From assembly GCA_032164245.1 (NCBI GenBank), contig JAVMKO010000005.1:39274133-39338132 (forward strand): a DNA stretch of 64,000 bases. Reading direction: 5' to 3'. Position 1 is the stretch's first letter; each line of letters opens with the position of its first letter. The DNA is from Sternotherus odoratus. Taxonomy: Eukaryota > Chordata > Testudines > Kinosternidae. This document shows positions 10,964-22,439 of the stretch, piece by piece. The notes beneath the pieces were generated by a model that saw only the letters and a program-made list of their open reading frames with translations, was not told the DNA's origin and did not search any database. A program made the translations under genes and the position numbers.

Positions 10964-12964
10964 TACTAGCATAAGTGCCCGGCGTTGCTCGGGTCAGTCG
11001 GAGGTGGGGAGGGGGAAGACAGTTGACACCCCCTGACCAACCCCAACACCCACCCTTCACCCACCCTGACACCTTCCCACCCCCCCGACCAACCCCAACA
11101 CCCCCCGGCTCACTTACCCCCCGACCAAACCCGACAACCCCACCTGACCCCCCAAAACAAACCCAACACCCCCACCTCACCCCCCGACCAAACCCGACGC
11201 CCCCACCTCACCCCCTGAGCAAACCCGACACCCCCACCTCACCCCCCGACCGAACAGTGTATTTAATAATCTGTGTGCTACAAAGTGCACCGTGAGCCGG
11301 GGGGGGGGGTGTCGGGTTTGGTCGGGGGGTCAGGTGGGGGTGTTGGGTTTGCTTGGGGGGGGTCAGGTGGGGTTGTCGGGTTTGGTCGGGGGGTAAGTGA
11401 GCCGGGGGGTGTAGGGTTTGGTCTGGGGGGGTGGGAAGGTGTTGGGGTGGGTGAGGGGTGAGTGTTGCGGTTGGTCAGGGGGTGTTGCGGTTGGTGGGGG
11501 GTTGAGGTGGGGGTGTCAGGTTTGCTTGGGGGGATGAGGTAGGGGTGTCGGGTTCGGTCGGGGGTAAGTGAGCCGGGGGGGGTGTCGGGTTTGGTCTGGG
11601 GGGGTGGGAAGGTGTCGTGGTGGGTGAGGGGTGAGGTGTGGGTGTTGGGGTTGGTCAGGGGGTGTTGCGGTTGGTGGGGGGGTGAGGTGGGGGTGTCGGG
11701 TTTGCTTGGGGGGGTGAGGTGGGAGTGTCGGGTTCGGTCGGGGGGTAAGTGAGCCGGGGGGTGTCAGGTTTGGTCTGGGGGTGTTGCGATTGGTGTGGGG
11801 GGGGTGAGGTGGGGGTGTCAGGTTCGGTCGGGGGGTAAGTGAGCCGGGGGTGTCGGGTTTGGTCTGGGGGGGTGGGAAGGTGTTGGGGTGGGTGAGGGGT
11901 GAGGGGTGGGTGTTGGGGTTGGTCAGGGGGTGTTGCGGTTGGTGGGGGGGTGAGGTGGCGGTGTCGGGTTTGGTCGGGGGGTAAGTGAGCCGGGGGGGGT
12001 GTCGGGTTTGGTCTGGGCACCCACCCCAACACCTTCCCCCCCCCAGACCAAACCCAACACCCACACCACACCCCTCACCCCCCCGACACCTTCCCACCCC
12101 CCCAGACCAACCCCGACACCCCCCCGGCTCACTTACCCCCCGACCAAACCCGACACCCCCACCTCACCCCCCCAAGCAAACCCAACACCCCCACCTCACC
12201 CCCCCACCAACCGCAACACCCCCTGACCAACCCCAACACCCCCACCTCACCCCCCGACCGAACCCGACACCCCCACCTCACTTACCGTCCCACCAAACCC
12301 AACTCAGATCCGTCGCAGGGAGGGAGGTGGCCCAGAGCCGAGGGATTCCGGGGACCTTCGCAGGTGGGGGGGGGGCACAGAGCTGATGGAGTCCGGGGTT
12401 GAGGTGGGAGGGGCAGAGAACTGAGGGCTCTCCGGGGTTCCGTTGGGAGGGGGGAGGGGCAGAGAACTGAGGGATCTCCGGGGTTCCGTTGGGAGGGGGA
12501 GGGGTAGAGAACTGAGGGATCTCCGGGGTTCCGTTGGGAGGGGGGAGGGGCAGAGAACTGAGGGATCTCCGGGGTTCCGTTGGGAGGGGGGAGGGGCAGA
12601 GAACTGAGGGATCTCCGGGGTTCCGTTGGGAGGGGGGAGGGGCAGAGAACTGAGGGATCTCCGGGGTTCCGTTGGAGGAGGGAGGGGTGAGCTGAGCGAG
12701 TGAGATGTCTGTTGGAGGGGGGTATTATGACATCATCACCACCTAACTGCCCAGTTGATGTGATTGGCCCTGAAAGACTTTCACCCCTGGGGGGCGTCAG
12801 AGGTGAGATCCGAAAATTTTTCGACCCTTACCAGCATCTAGACCCCAAGACCCCTCACTGTACCAAAATTCAAGTCTCTGGCTCAAACGGTGCGGGAGGA
12901 CTTCGCAGTCATACGTACATACATACACTCATACATACACCACTTGACTTTTATATATATAGAA
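10964..12964 (+). repeat. Unit 1 of a head-to-tail pair of about 2 kb repeats
   Basis: It starts TACTAGCATAAGTGCCCGGC and ends with a CATA microsatellite followed by 'cttttatatatatagaa'. The next unit starts immediately. Inside are four blocks: C-rich minisatellite (10,990-11,265, based on 'cccgacaccccca'), G-rich minisatellite (11,295-12,017, the reverse complement of the same motif), C-rich again (12,018-12,310), and a purine-rich minisatellite of about 46 bp (12,388-12,690, 'gttccgttgggagg'). A single-copy 3' region follows (12,690-12,900). The family is unknown to me. The 3' end with CATA repeats is what a retroelement tail could look like, but I see no reverse transcriptase. Confidence 0.75.
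12388..12690 (+). repeat. 46-bp minisatellite, 6-7 copies
   Basis: Near-identical units of about 46 bp, each containing 'ggggttccgttgggagg' and 'gagaactgagggatctcc'. Copies differ mainly in the length of G runs and in single substitutions (for example cagag/tagag). It is the fourth block of the first 2 kb unit. Confidence 0.85.
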
Positions 12965-15120
12965 TACTAGCATAAGTGCCCGGCGTTGCTCGGGTCAGTC
13001 GGAGGTGGGGAGGGGGCAGACAGTTGACACCCCCTGACCAACCCCAACACCCACCCTTCACCCACCCTGACACCTTCCCACCCCCCCGACCAACCCCAAC
13101 ACCCCCCGGCTCACTTACCCCCCGACCAAACCCGACAACCCCACCTGACCCCCCAAAACAAACCCAACACCCCCACCTCACCCCCCGACCAAACCCAACA
13201 CCCCCACCTCACCCCCTGAGCAAACCCGACACCCCCACCTCACCCCCCGACCGAACAGTGTATTTAATAATCTGTGTGCTACACAGTGCACCGTGAGCCG
13301 GGGGGGGGGGGGGGGGGTGTCGGGTTTGGTCGGGGGGTCAGGTGGGGGTGTTGGGTTTGCTTGGGGGGGTCAGGTGGGGTTGTCGGATTTGGTCGGGGGG
13401 TAAGTGAGCCGGGGGGTGTAGGGTTTGGTCTGGGGGGGTGGGAAGGTGTTGGGGTGGGTGAGGGGTGAGTGTTGCGGTTGGTCAGGGGGTGTTGCGGTTG
13501 GTGGGGGGTTGAGGTGGGGGTGTCAGGTTTGCTTTGGGGGATGAGGTAGGGGTGTCGGGTTCGGTCGGGGGTAAGTGAGCCGGGGGGGTTTCGGGTTTGG
13601 TCTGGGGGGGTGGGAAGGTGTCGTGGTGGATGAGGGGTGAGGTGTGGGTGTTGGGGTTGGTCAGGGGGTGTTGCGGTTGGTGGGGGGGGTGAGGTGGGGG
13701 TGTCGGGTTTGCTTGGGGGGGTGAGGTGGGAGTGTCGGGTTCGGTCGGGGAGTAAGTGAGCCGGGGGGTGTCAGGTTTGGTCTGGGGGTGTTGCGATTGG
13801 TGTGGGGGGGGTGAGGTGGGGGTGTCAGGTTCGGTCGGGGGGTAAGTGAGCCAGGGGGTGTCGGGTTTGGTCTGGGGGGGTGGGAAGGTGTTGGGGTGGG
13901 TGAGGGGTGAGGGATGGGTGTTGGGGTTGGTCAGGGGTTGTTGCGGTTGGTGGGGGGGTGAGGTGGCGGTGTCGGGTTTGGTCGGGGGGTAAGTGAGCCG
14001 GGGGGGGTGTCGGGTTTGGTCTGGGCACCCACCCCAACACCTTCCCCCCCCAGACCAAACCCAACACCCACACCACACCCCTCACCCCCTCGACACCTTC
14101 CCACCCCCCCAGACCAACCCCGACACCCCCCCGGCTCACTTACCCCCCGACCAAACCCGACACCCCCACCTCACCCCCCCAAGCAAACCCAACACCCCCA
14201 CCTCACCCCCCCACCAACCGCAACACCCCATGACCAACCCCAACACCCCCACCTCACCCCCCGACCGAACCCGACACCCCCACCTCACTTACCGTCCCAC
14301 CAAACCCAACTCAGATCCGTCGCAGGGGGGGAGGGGGCCCAGAGCCGAGGGATTCCGGGGACCTTCGCAGGTGGGGGGGGGCACAGAGCTGATGGAGTCC
14401 GGGGTTGAGGTGGGAGGGGCAGAGAACTGAGGGCTCTCCGGGGTTCCGTTGGGAGGGGGAGGGGCAGAGAACGGAGGGATCTCTGGGGTTCCGTTGGGAG
14501 GGGGGAGGGGTAGAGAACTGAGGGATCTCCGGGGTTCCGTTGGGAGGGGGGAGGAGTAGAGAACTGAGGGATCTCCGGGGTTCCGTTGGGAGGGGGGAGG
14601 GGCAGAGAACTGAGGGATCTCTGGGGTTCTGTTGGGAGGGGGGAGGGACAGAGAACGGAGGGATCTCCGGGGTTCCGTTGGGAGGGGGGAGGGGTAGAGA
14701 ACTGAGGGATCTCCGGGGTTCCATTGGGAGGGGGGAGGGGCAGAGAACTGAGGGATCTCCAGGGTTCCGTTGGGAGGAGCGAGGGGCAGAGAACTGAGGG
14801 ATCTCCGGGGTTCCGTTGGAGGAGGGAGGGGTGAGCTGAGCGAGTGAGGTGTCTGTTGGAGGGGGGTATTATGACATCATCACCACCTAACCGCCCAGCC
14901 GATGTGATTGGCCCTGAAAGACTTTCACCCCTGGGGGGCGTCAGAGGTGAGATCCGAAAATTTTTCGACCCTTACCAGCATCTAGACCCCAAGACCCCTC
15001 ACTGTACCAAATTTCAAGTCTCTGGCTCAAACGGTGCGGGAGGAGTTCGCAGTCATACGTACATACATACATACATACACACATACATACATACACCACT
15101 TGACTTTTATATATATAGAT
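12965..15120 (+). repeat. Unit 2 of the head-to-tail pair of about 2 kb repeats
   Basis: It has the same order of blocks as the unit before it, at very high identity: C-rich 12,990-13,265, G-rich 13,300-14,025, C-rich 14,026-14,325, and the 46-bp array 14,405-14,835. It is about 155 bp longer, mostly because the 46-bp array has about three more copies and the CATA tract is longer. The single-copy 3' part (14,836-15,050) differs from unit 1 at only a few positions, so the duplication is recent. Confidence 0.8.
14405..14835 (+). repeat. 46-bp minisatellite, 9-10 copies
   Basis: It is the expanded counterpart of the array at 12,388-12,690. Units carry cagag/tagag and ctgag/cggag variants in a mixed order, as expected from unequal exchange or slippage. 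Confidence 0.85.
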
Positions 15121-15211
15121 ATAGATATAAATGCTTTCTAATACCTTCAAATGGGAGCTGCCTCCTCTTAGCCCTATTCATAGAAGTTGCATGTTAAATT
15201 CAGTGCCTTGC

Positions 15212-15268
15212 ATGGTGACAGGTTTCAGAGTAGCAGTCCTGTTAGTCTGTATCTGCAAAAAGAACGAG
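15212..15268. repeat. Fragment of the fold-back repeat family
   Basis: The stretch 'tttcagagtagcagtcctg' followed by 'ttagtctgtatctgcaaaaa' is the inverted version of the sequence that ends the copy at 50,670-50,800 and starts the left arm at 61,550. It is a short truncated piece, so its boundaries are approximate. Confidence 0.55.
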
Positions 15269-16924
15269 GACTATGAAATCCATCCTCCCAGCACAGATTT
15301 TCCAAACTGGCCCCAACACACAGTTTAGACCCTGTTGCACTGGGGTCCGTTTCACCCTAAACTATTCATACCCAAGACATCACTTTGCATAATGTTCTTT
15401 GAACACTGAGAATAAAACCCAGTTTGAGAGGCCATCAACACCCAGATATCGCTGCCTCCCTGAGTCCCTGAGTCATTCTTAAATTTGAGAGATGTAATTA
15501 CTGAAAGCAGAGCCAGATGGGGGGATTCCTTCCAACATGGGAAGAGTGGGAATGGGGGGACAGCTTGCATGAGTGGATGGCCCAGACAGACTGCAGCTGG
15601 GCTCACAGCTCAGGTTCATGTACTCTCTGATATTTAAAAATAAAATGAAACTAATCCTGCTGGGATTTGAATAAAAGGGGAGGGAGAGGTTCTGGTATCC
15701 TTGGAACACGGGGTGGTGAAGGGGCAAGGGAAATGCAGACTGTTTTCTGTGATTCTTCTCTCTCCACTTCCACCTCCCACCTCCACCCCCCTGACTTCTG
15801 AAATTTTTTCTTGTTTTCTTCTCTCCTTTAGAATAAGTTCCCCAGCTCTGGGAGGTGACGAGAGGCCCAGCTGTTCTAGAAAGAGATCAAGCCGAGTCAG
15901 CAGCTGTGAATTCCAGTTCTAGGAATTGCAGTTGTGGGTCCCGGTGGAAACTTCCTGGAATTCTCCCTGCCATTTGAAAGAAAGCAAAATAACTATTTTG
16001 GTGACCTTAAACTCCCAAAGGCATAGGAGCAAGAGTTTGGAGGCAGCAGAGATAGAAGGGGTTAATATTTTTCTCCTGTAATTCAGTAGGTTGTTTGGCT
16101 TTTGTGCTTTATTTAACATCAGGGCAACTGGTATGAGAAAGCGAGCAAGAGAATTTGCTCGACAGACAGAAGGAGATAGTTGTGGTGACCACAGGAATTT
16201 TGAAAAGGGAGGTATGATAAAAAGATCAGAGTTTTCAGCCGTCAGTCACAACCTCTTTGTGAAAGGTCAGTGTCAGACCTGGGAGACACCCACAGCCAAC
16301 CACACACAGCCACAAGGCCATGAATAAAGGACCCCGAAAGCCACCAACAGCCACCTGTTGTTTAAGCTATAACTCAAGACAGCAGGTGCCACCTCGCACT
16401 GTGTTGCCTCTGTTAATTGTTCAAACATTCTCAGCCCAGTGAGGGATTTGTCACTTGCGCTCTCCAAACTGGAAATGATGGGGAGCTTTCTCCAGTAACC
16501 CTGCAAAGCAATTAAGGAAACAGACTCAGCATGGCATGTACAAAGTAGCCCTGTTTTATTCACTGTCAGCAGCCATACACACATCTGCTCCTCTGCCTGG
16601 GGGAGGAGAGTTCTCACCATCCTAAGTTATTTTAATAGTCCATCTCCCTTCTGTGCAGCACCACTTAGGCACCATGGGGTGACTTAAAATCAGCAGCAGC
16701 ATTAGGGAGGGGAAATTTAACAAGTGGGCATTCAGCTCAAAAGCACGGTCAGAGGTTACATGCAGCTCTGTTACAAGTGTACACATTAGTACCTATTTTT
16801 CTTCTCTTACAAATTTTAACTCCCAAATGGTCAGCAGCCCCTCTTAACAGATTCTGAAAGAGATATCCCAGCTCTGCCATAAATTACTGAGCTTGAGGCA
16901 GGAATTACAGTTTGAAATTTTCTG
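15269..16924. other. No gene recognised; contains a pair of GAS motifs
   Basis: No exon is recognised. Two TTCNNNGAA motifs lie close together, TTCTAGGAA at 15,917-15,925 and TTCCTGGAA at 15,952-15,960. They are listed separately as a candidate regulatory site. Confidence 0.4.
15917..15960. promoter_or_regulatory. Pair of STAT (GAS)-type motifs
   Basis: TTCTAGGAA and TTCCTGGAA are 35 bp apart (start to start). A single TTCNNNGAA is expected about once per 4 kb by chance, so one motif means little and a pair this close means a little more. No gene is recognised next to it, and it lies 31 kb from the CISH start codon. Function is not shown. Confidence 0.2.
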
Positions 16925-16990
16925 GGCTATGTTATGCAAGAGGTCAAACTAGATGCTCAGTATAGTCCCTTCCGGCCTTAATCTCAAAGG
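16925..16990 (+). mobile_element. CR1/SINE 3' tail remnant
   Basis: 'caagaggtcaaactagatg' followed by 'gtcccttccggccttaa' is the common 3' end shared by CR1 and turtle SINEs. Only this short end is recognisable. Confidence 0.6.
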
Positions 16991-17209
16991 ATTTATTCAT
17001 TTAACCTGGCTGTTTCCACTCAGCACTTGTTCCTTTGTTTAGATTTTCCCCCAGTCACTCTTTGAGGAGCAGATGACAGATTTTGGAGACTTCACATCCA
17101 AACCGCGGCCTTGACCCCCTTCTTGCATTTCACTGTGTGTCTGTACATAATGGGATAGGTTTGCTATGAGATGGCAACTGACGCTTCAGGCTGGAAATAA
17201 GGTATACAT

Positions 17210-17425
17210 TTGTAACAGTGAAGGTAATTAACCACTGGAACAATTTAACAAGGATCCTGATGGATTCTCCATCACTGACAATTTTAAAATTAAGATTGGA
17301 CTTTTTTTTTTAAATGATCTGCTCTAGTTTGAAGTGAATTATTCCAGGGAAGTCCTGTGGGCTTTGCAATACAGAAGGTCAGACTGGATGATCACAGTGG
17401 TCCCTTCTGGCCTTGGGATTGCATT
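17210..17425 (+). mobile_element. CR1 LINE 3' end
   Basis: It starts in the last coding segment of ORF2 ('aattaaccactggaacaatt', corresponding to the NHWNN-type segment). It continues through the 3' UTR ('gaaggtcagactggatgatc', 'ggtcccttctggccttgg'). It is old, with no open frame. Confidence 0.75.
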
Positions 17426-17591
17426 TCACTGCAGCTGAAAGAGAACCCAGGCTCTTTGTGGCATCCTAGGCAGCAGTTCTACAAGGTGAACTAAAGGGCA
17501 CCCTCCCATTGGCCAAGCCAGCAGGAGCCATGCTGAGCTGCTGTCAGGAGAAGCAGATGTGGCTATGTTTAAAATAATTTGCCTTTGCTAC

Positions 17592-18562
17592 TTAGAATAT
17601 CAGAGTTGGAAGGGACCTCAGGAGATCACCTAGTCCAGGGGTCTGCAACCTTTACCACTCAAAGAGCCATTTGGACCCGTTTCCCACAGTAAAGAAAACA
17701 CTGGGAGCCACAAAACCCTTTTGACATTTAAAATGAAATAACACTGCATATAACGTTTTTTTTGCCTTTATGCTATGTATAAACAAACTATAATGTGTTC
17801 CATTTATGAAATCAATGAACGACTGCAGAGAAAACAAAATTACATTTCTGCATGCAACAAAACATTTTGAGCTCCGAAAAAAAGACGTTCCTTCCCTCCC
17901 TCCCCCCCCTCCGGCCGTGCTCTCGCTCTTCTTCCTCCCCCCCCCTTCCTCCCCCCCGCTCCGGCCGTGCTCTCACTCTTCTTCCCTCCCCCTCCCCTCC
18001 AGCCGTGCTCTCGCTCTTCTTCCTCCCCCCCCCCCCCCCCGGCCGTGCTTTCACTCCCCCCCTTCCCCAGCTTGCCTTGCCTTGCCTCGTGCCCCGGCCC
18101 CGGCTCGCTCTTATCCGCCGGCTCCGCCGCGCTTCGCCTCCTGCCCCGGCCCCGGCCCGACTCGCACTTCTCCGCCGGCTCCGCCTCGCCTCGTGCCCCG
18201 GCCCCGGCTCCGCCTCCGTTCTTCTCCCCCCCCCGCCGCTCGCCTCTTATTGACCCCGCCCCTCTCTTTCGGCTGCGGCTCCGCGCACTGGTTGGACAGT
18301 GCTGGCGGGCCGCATAGAAAACAGTCTGCGGGCCGGTTAAAATTAGAACACACAGGGAGCCGCATCGGAGGGATGAAAGAGCCGCATGCGGCTCCGGAGC
18401 CGCGGGTTGCAGACCCCTGACCTAGTCCAACCCACTGCTCAAAGCAGGACCAATCCCTACTTTTGCCCCATATCCGTAAATGGTCCCCTTAAGGATTAAA
18501 CTCACAACCCTGAGTTTAGCAGGCCAATGCTCAAACCACTGAGCTATCTGGCCCCCTGCTGC
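17592..18562 (-). mobile_element. tRNA-derived SINE (Cry-like) split by a hAT insertion
   Basis: Read on the minus strand, the right part (18,428-18,562) starts with a tRNA-like head: 'gatagctcagtggtttgagc' with changes, and a B-box-like 'gttgtgagtttaatcc'. After a gap the 3' half resembles the CR1 tail: 'ctttgagcagtgggttggac', then, beyond the hAT element, 'tgaggtcccttccaactctg' at 17,600-17,627. Removing 17,636-18,427 rejoins the SINE exactly at the duplicated ACCTAGTC. The tRNA-head plus CR1-tail design is typical of cryptodiran turtle SINEs. It is not a tRNA gene. Confidence 0.85.
17636..18419. mobile_element. hAT nonautonomous element with perfect 8-bp target duplication
   Basis: Its terminal inverted repeats are perfect: CAGGGGTCTGCAACC on the left and GGTTGCAGACCCCTG on the right. 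The host sequence ACCTAGTC is repeated exactly at 17,628-17,635 and 18,420-18,427, the 8-bp duplication of the hAT superfamily. The left sub-terminal part is AT-rich ('caaagagccatttggacc'). The middle (17,890-18,260) is a CpG- and C-rich repeat with blocks such as 'gccgtgctctcgctcttctt'. No transposase. Perfect ends and duplication point to a fairly recent insertion. Confidence 0.95.
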
Positions 18563-18892
18563 TTTTCTTTCCATTCAAGAAAAGAACAGGATAGAGATTA
18601 GGGGAGCCAAATGATTTCATACTGAGTTTAAAAGCAAGCTAAGCCTAGGGTTCTTTGTGTTTCAGTTCCTTTCGCTGGTGTAAGAAGCTCTACGTGTCAC
18701 ATTTTACAAATCTGCTCAGTAGTATGCAAAGTTATTAGCAGCTAATGCTAATGCTCATGAAGAACCCATCAAGGCTTCAGATATTATTTACATGCAAGAA
18801 AGTCTCCAATAATTATTTTTTTAAAGGAAAACTTTTTGCCTTTATGGCAAACTCAAAACAGACAGACACTATGAAGTGGCAATGAGTGTGAT

Positions 18893-20115
18893 GAATTCAT
18901 AGATTCCAAGGCTGGAAGGAACCAGTGTGATCATCTAGTCTGACCTCCTGTATAACACAGGCCAGAGAACGCCCCCAAAATAATTCCTAGAGCAGATCTT
19001 GATTTCCTAAAAGTTATCAGTGATGGAAAATCCACCACAGCTTTTGATAAAGTGTTCCAGTGCAAATTACCCTCACTGTTAAAAATATACCTTCTTTCCA
19101 GTCTGAATTTGGCTAGCTTCAACTTCCAGCCATTGAATCATGGTATACCTTTCTCTGATAGATTGAAGAGCCCATTATTAAATCCTTGTTCCCCATATAG
19201 GTATATATAGCCTGTAATCAAGTCACCCCTTAACCTTCTTTTTTTTTAACCCAAATCGAGCTCTTACAGTGTGTCACCATAAGGCATATTTTCTAATCCT
19301 TTAATCATTCTCATGGCTCTTCTCTGAAACCTCTCCAGTTTACCAACGTCCTTAATCTGTGTCCAATTCTGCTGCCCACTCAAGATTCCCCTCTTTATGT
19401 ATCCACACATTGCATTAGCCCTTTTGCCTGAAGCATCACATTGGAAGCTTGTGTTCAGCTGATGATCCACCGCAACCCCCAATCTTTTTCAGAGTCATTG
19501 CTCCCCAGAATAGATTTCTGTATCTTGCAAGTATAACCTACATTCTTTGTTTCTAGATATACACACGTACATTTAGCCGTATTAAAATGTATATTGTTTG
19601 CTTGTGCCAAGTTACCAAGAAATCGAGATAGCTCTGAATCAGTGAACTTCCTATTTACTATTTCCCCAATTTTTGTGACATCTGCAACCTTTATCAGTGT
19701 TGATTTTATGCGTTCTTCCAGGTCATTAATAAAAATGTTAAATAGCCTAGGGCCAAAGAACTGATTCCCGCGGGACCCCATTAGAAACACACTCATTCTA
19801 TGCTGATTCCCCATTTACAACTCTATTTTGAGATCCATCAGTTAGCTATATAATGTCTGCCCTGTTTATTTTATATCTTACTAGGTTCTTAATCAAAATG
19901 GCATGTGGTACCAAGTCTAAATCTATTATGTCAACACTATAACTTTTATTAACCAAACTTGTAATCTCATCAAAAAAAGATCAATTTAGTTTGACAGGAT
20001 GCATTTTCCATAAACCCATGTTGATTGGCATTAATTATATATTAATAATAATTCATTATATAATTATATTGCCTTCCTTTAATTCTTTATGAATCGAGTG
20101 TGCTAAATCTTGAGC
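18893..20115 (-). mobile_element. CR1 LINE, about 1.2 kb of 3' end, antisense
   Basis: Minus-strand frames between 19,814 and 19,264 read as the RT-to-C-terminus part of CR1 ORF2: FNIFINDLEERIKS, then a decayed ADVTKIG where the family has ADDTK, then SEKDWGL. The 3' UTR is at 18,895-19,230. The 5' limit near 20,115 is set by the segment 'taaacccatgttgattggc'. Several frame breaks; dead copy. Confidence 0.9.
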
Positions 20116-22439
20116 ATGGCACTGGTGAAATTGTTCTACACGGTTGGCTCTTAACTGAAAGGATGGTGGTTTGGCCCCCTGGGGGATGAAGGCCAGGATG
20201 GATACCTGAACCTGGCATAAGCTTGCACTCAGGTGAGGGAAAACTGGGATTGTTCCTATGTTTATCGTATATCATCATGATATACGTATCACATGCATGA
20301 GTCCCTCATAGGAAGGATATGGTATGAAGGATATTATTATGTAGCCTGCTTTGGGAGGTGATGATGTGCAGAGCACTTAGCAAGACTCGGCTCTTTCTGC
20401 AGGGTCTTACAATGAGCTGTGCAGTGATTCCTACTGTAGAGTGAACATCTCCAATGTGACAATCTCAGAGAAAGCAGAGGAGAGCTTGCATCCTTTCCTA
20501 CAAGGAACAGATGTTCTGATGGCAAGGATTCACCTCACTCCAGTATTATAAAAGCCCCTTGGGCAGCCAAGGGAGCATTCCTCTTTCACTGTCATTGCAT
20601 TGCATCGGGGATGGACACTGTAACATTCCATAGGCAACCTGGGTTGGGCTACATAACTCAGAGGAGCCCCTTGAGCTGACTTAAATATTCCATGGACTTG
20701 GTCCCTGGAACAGCCTGAAATTTAGGGGGGAGGCCCCAGGGATCAAATGTGGAGTGACACTGCCTTTGCCCCGCTTCCTGCTATGCTCTGAGTTCTGCTC
20801 AGAGCATAGTAGGGGATGCAACACAGAATCTCACCCAATGAGTGTAGTGGCACACTAGTGGACAGGACTCCTTGACAGTGTGAATAGGGTGGTGGCAGAG
20901 GGAGGAATTTTGGCAGCTAGAAAGAAGTGAATATTGGTGGCAGCACAACACTGAAAAGCCCCCTGTCTTTGTTGTGACCTGTGCCAGGAGCAAGGAACAT
21001 GAGGTTCCCCATCTGTTCTGCTATATGAAGTTTCCATCTGCTCTTAAATTAGCACAAAATAAGGAAGTGGCTCATCCCAGGCGTGCACATTTTAAATTAT
21101 TTTGCAATGTTCTTGCTTGAACATTGCAAGATGATTACTAATAAAAGTAGTTACTGAAAATTATAAAAGATGCTAGCTGTTGCACCACCCAAGGAATAAA
21201 CGGTTGGGTCCCCCTGGGTTGCCAGTTAAGTCCTCGAGTTACATGCACTTCTTTATGGGGCCTATGTGACAGATGTTGCAATCCCCTGCAATGTCTTTAG
21301 GGACCAACTATATTGCGGTTATGAATGGATTAAATTATTTAAATGAATTCAAAACTGGCTGATTGGTCTCAGTGTGTAATTGTATATGGGGAATCCTCAT
21401 CATGTGGGTATGTTGCCAATGCAGTCCCTCAGGGGTCTGTTCTTGGAGATATTCTATGGTCTGTGTGATACGGGAGGTCACAATGGTCCCTTCTGTCCTT
21501 GGAATCTATGAATATGTGATTGCGTTCTGTTCCATGGAGGGATGGTTACCATAGTGCCTACAGGAACTATAAACAGTGGGGCGTGATTAAGGTGAGTCAC
21601 TGAGACTAAATAGTGCTAGAGAGGTGCCATCCCCTGAACTGGTTGGCTGGGTCATGCAAACTATGGAGGAGTTACATTAAGGACGAATTTGGCCCATATT
21701 TTGTGAAGCCTTTTGAATTCCTCGGCTGAAAGGCTCTATAAAAGTGCAGAACATTATAAGTACATGGGAATTCAGCTATCTCCCCCTACTAAAATGAGAT
21801 ATGTGGTGTGCAGCATAGCTATGACCATATGCCCTATCTACTACACCTTTATATTTCTAGGTATCTCTAGCAGGCTTCTGCTATTTTGTTTTGAATCCAG
21901 ATGCATCGTGCTACAGAGGGGAGAGATGGACACTTTGTTCTCTCAGGAAGATTTTCCTTTGTTGGTTTTTCCTTGGTATCAAATAAGAAGTCATTGAGAT
22001 TGAAAGTATATGACTGCTTTTTGTGCCTGGCAAAACCTTAGGAGTGTGATTCTGTGCAGTGCCTCTAAGCTCAGGGAGAGTGGGGGCTGAGATCTGCTCA
22101 CCACTACCAAATGAGGTGTACGTGCAACAGCAACCTATATCCCAGTGTGAACTCAAGAAATTATTTCCAACCCAAAAGTCCACAAAGAAGCCTACAAGTA
22201 AAACTCCACCACCGTTTTCCCAGGTCTTCAACTGAGACCCCATGAACAAGCTGTAAAGTGCAGGCCAAGAATATGTTCCTATTCCCTTTCTGAAAGAGAG
22301 AGCACCGTTGTTCATCAGAACAACGCCCACATTACCCTCATGCCCAGGCATCTCCCTGTATTGTGTTTGTTTCTCATATGCATCACCTAATTCCCTCATA
22401 AAACAAGAGATTTTTTAATAAAACATGTTTCATTATCTT
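20116..22439. other. No gene recognised
   Basis: No exon is recognised on either strand. A short CR1-type 3' tail lies at 21,445-21,512 ('gggaggtcacaatggtccct'). The rest is unassigned. Confidence 0.4.

Noticed and set aside
11516..12097. Proline/threonine-rich open frames up to 193 codons
   Set aside because: They are translations of the CCCCGACACC-type minisatellite; several overlapping frames are open on both strands, and the same occurs in the second unit.
17806..18420. 204-codon proline/alanine-rich frame
   Set aside because: It is the CpG/C-rich core of the hAT element at 17,636; all frames are stop-poor there.
21911..22399. 162-codon open frame on the minus strand
   Set aside because: No recognisable domain, no splice partner, and the complementary strand has similar open stretches; probably chance.
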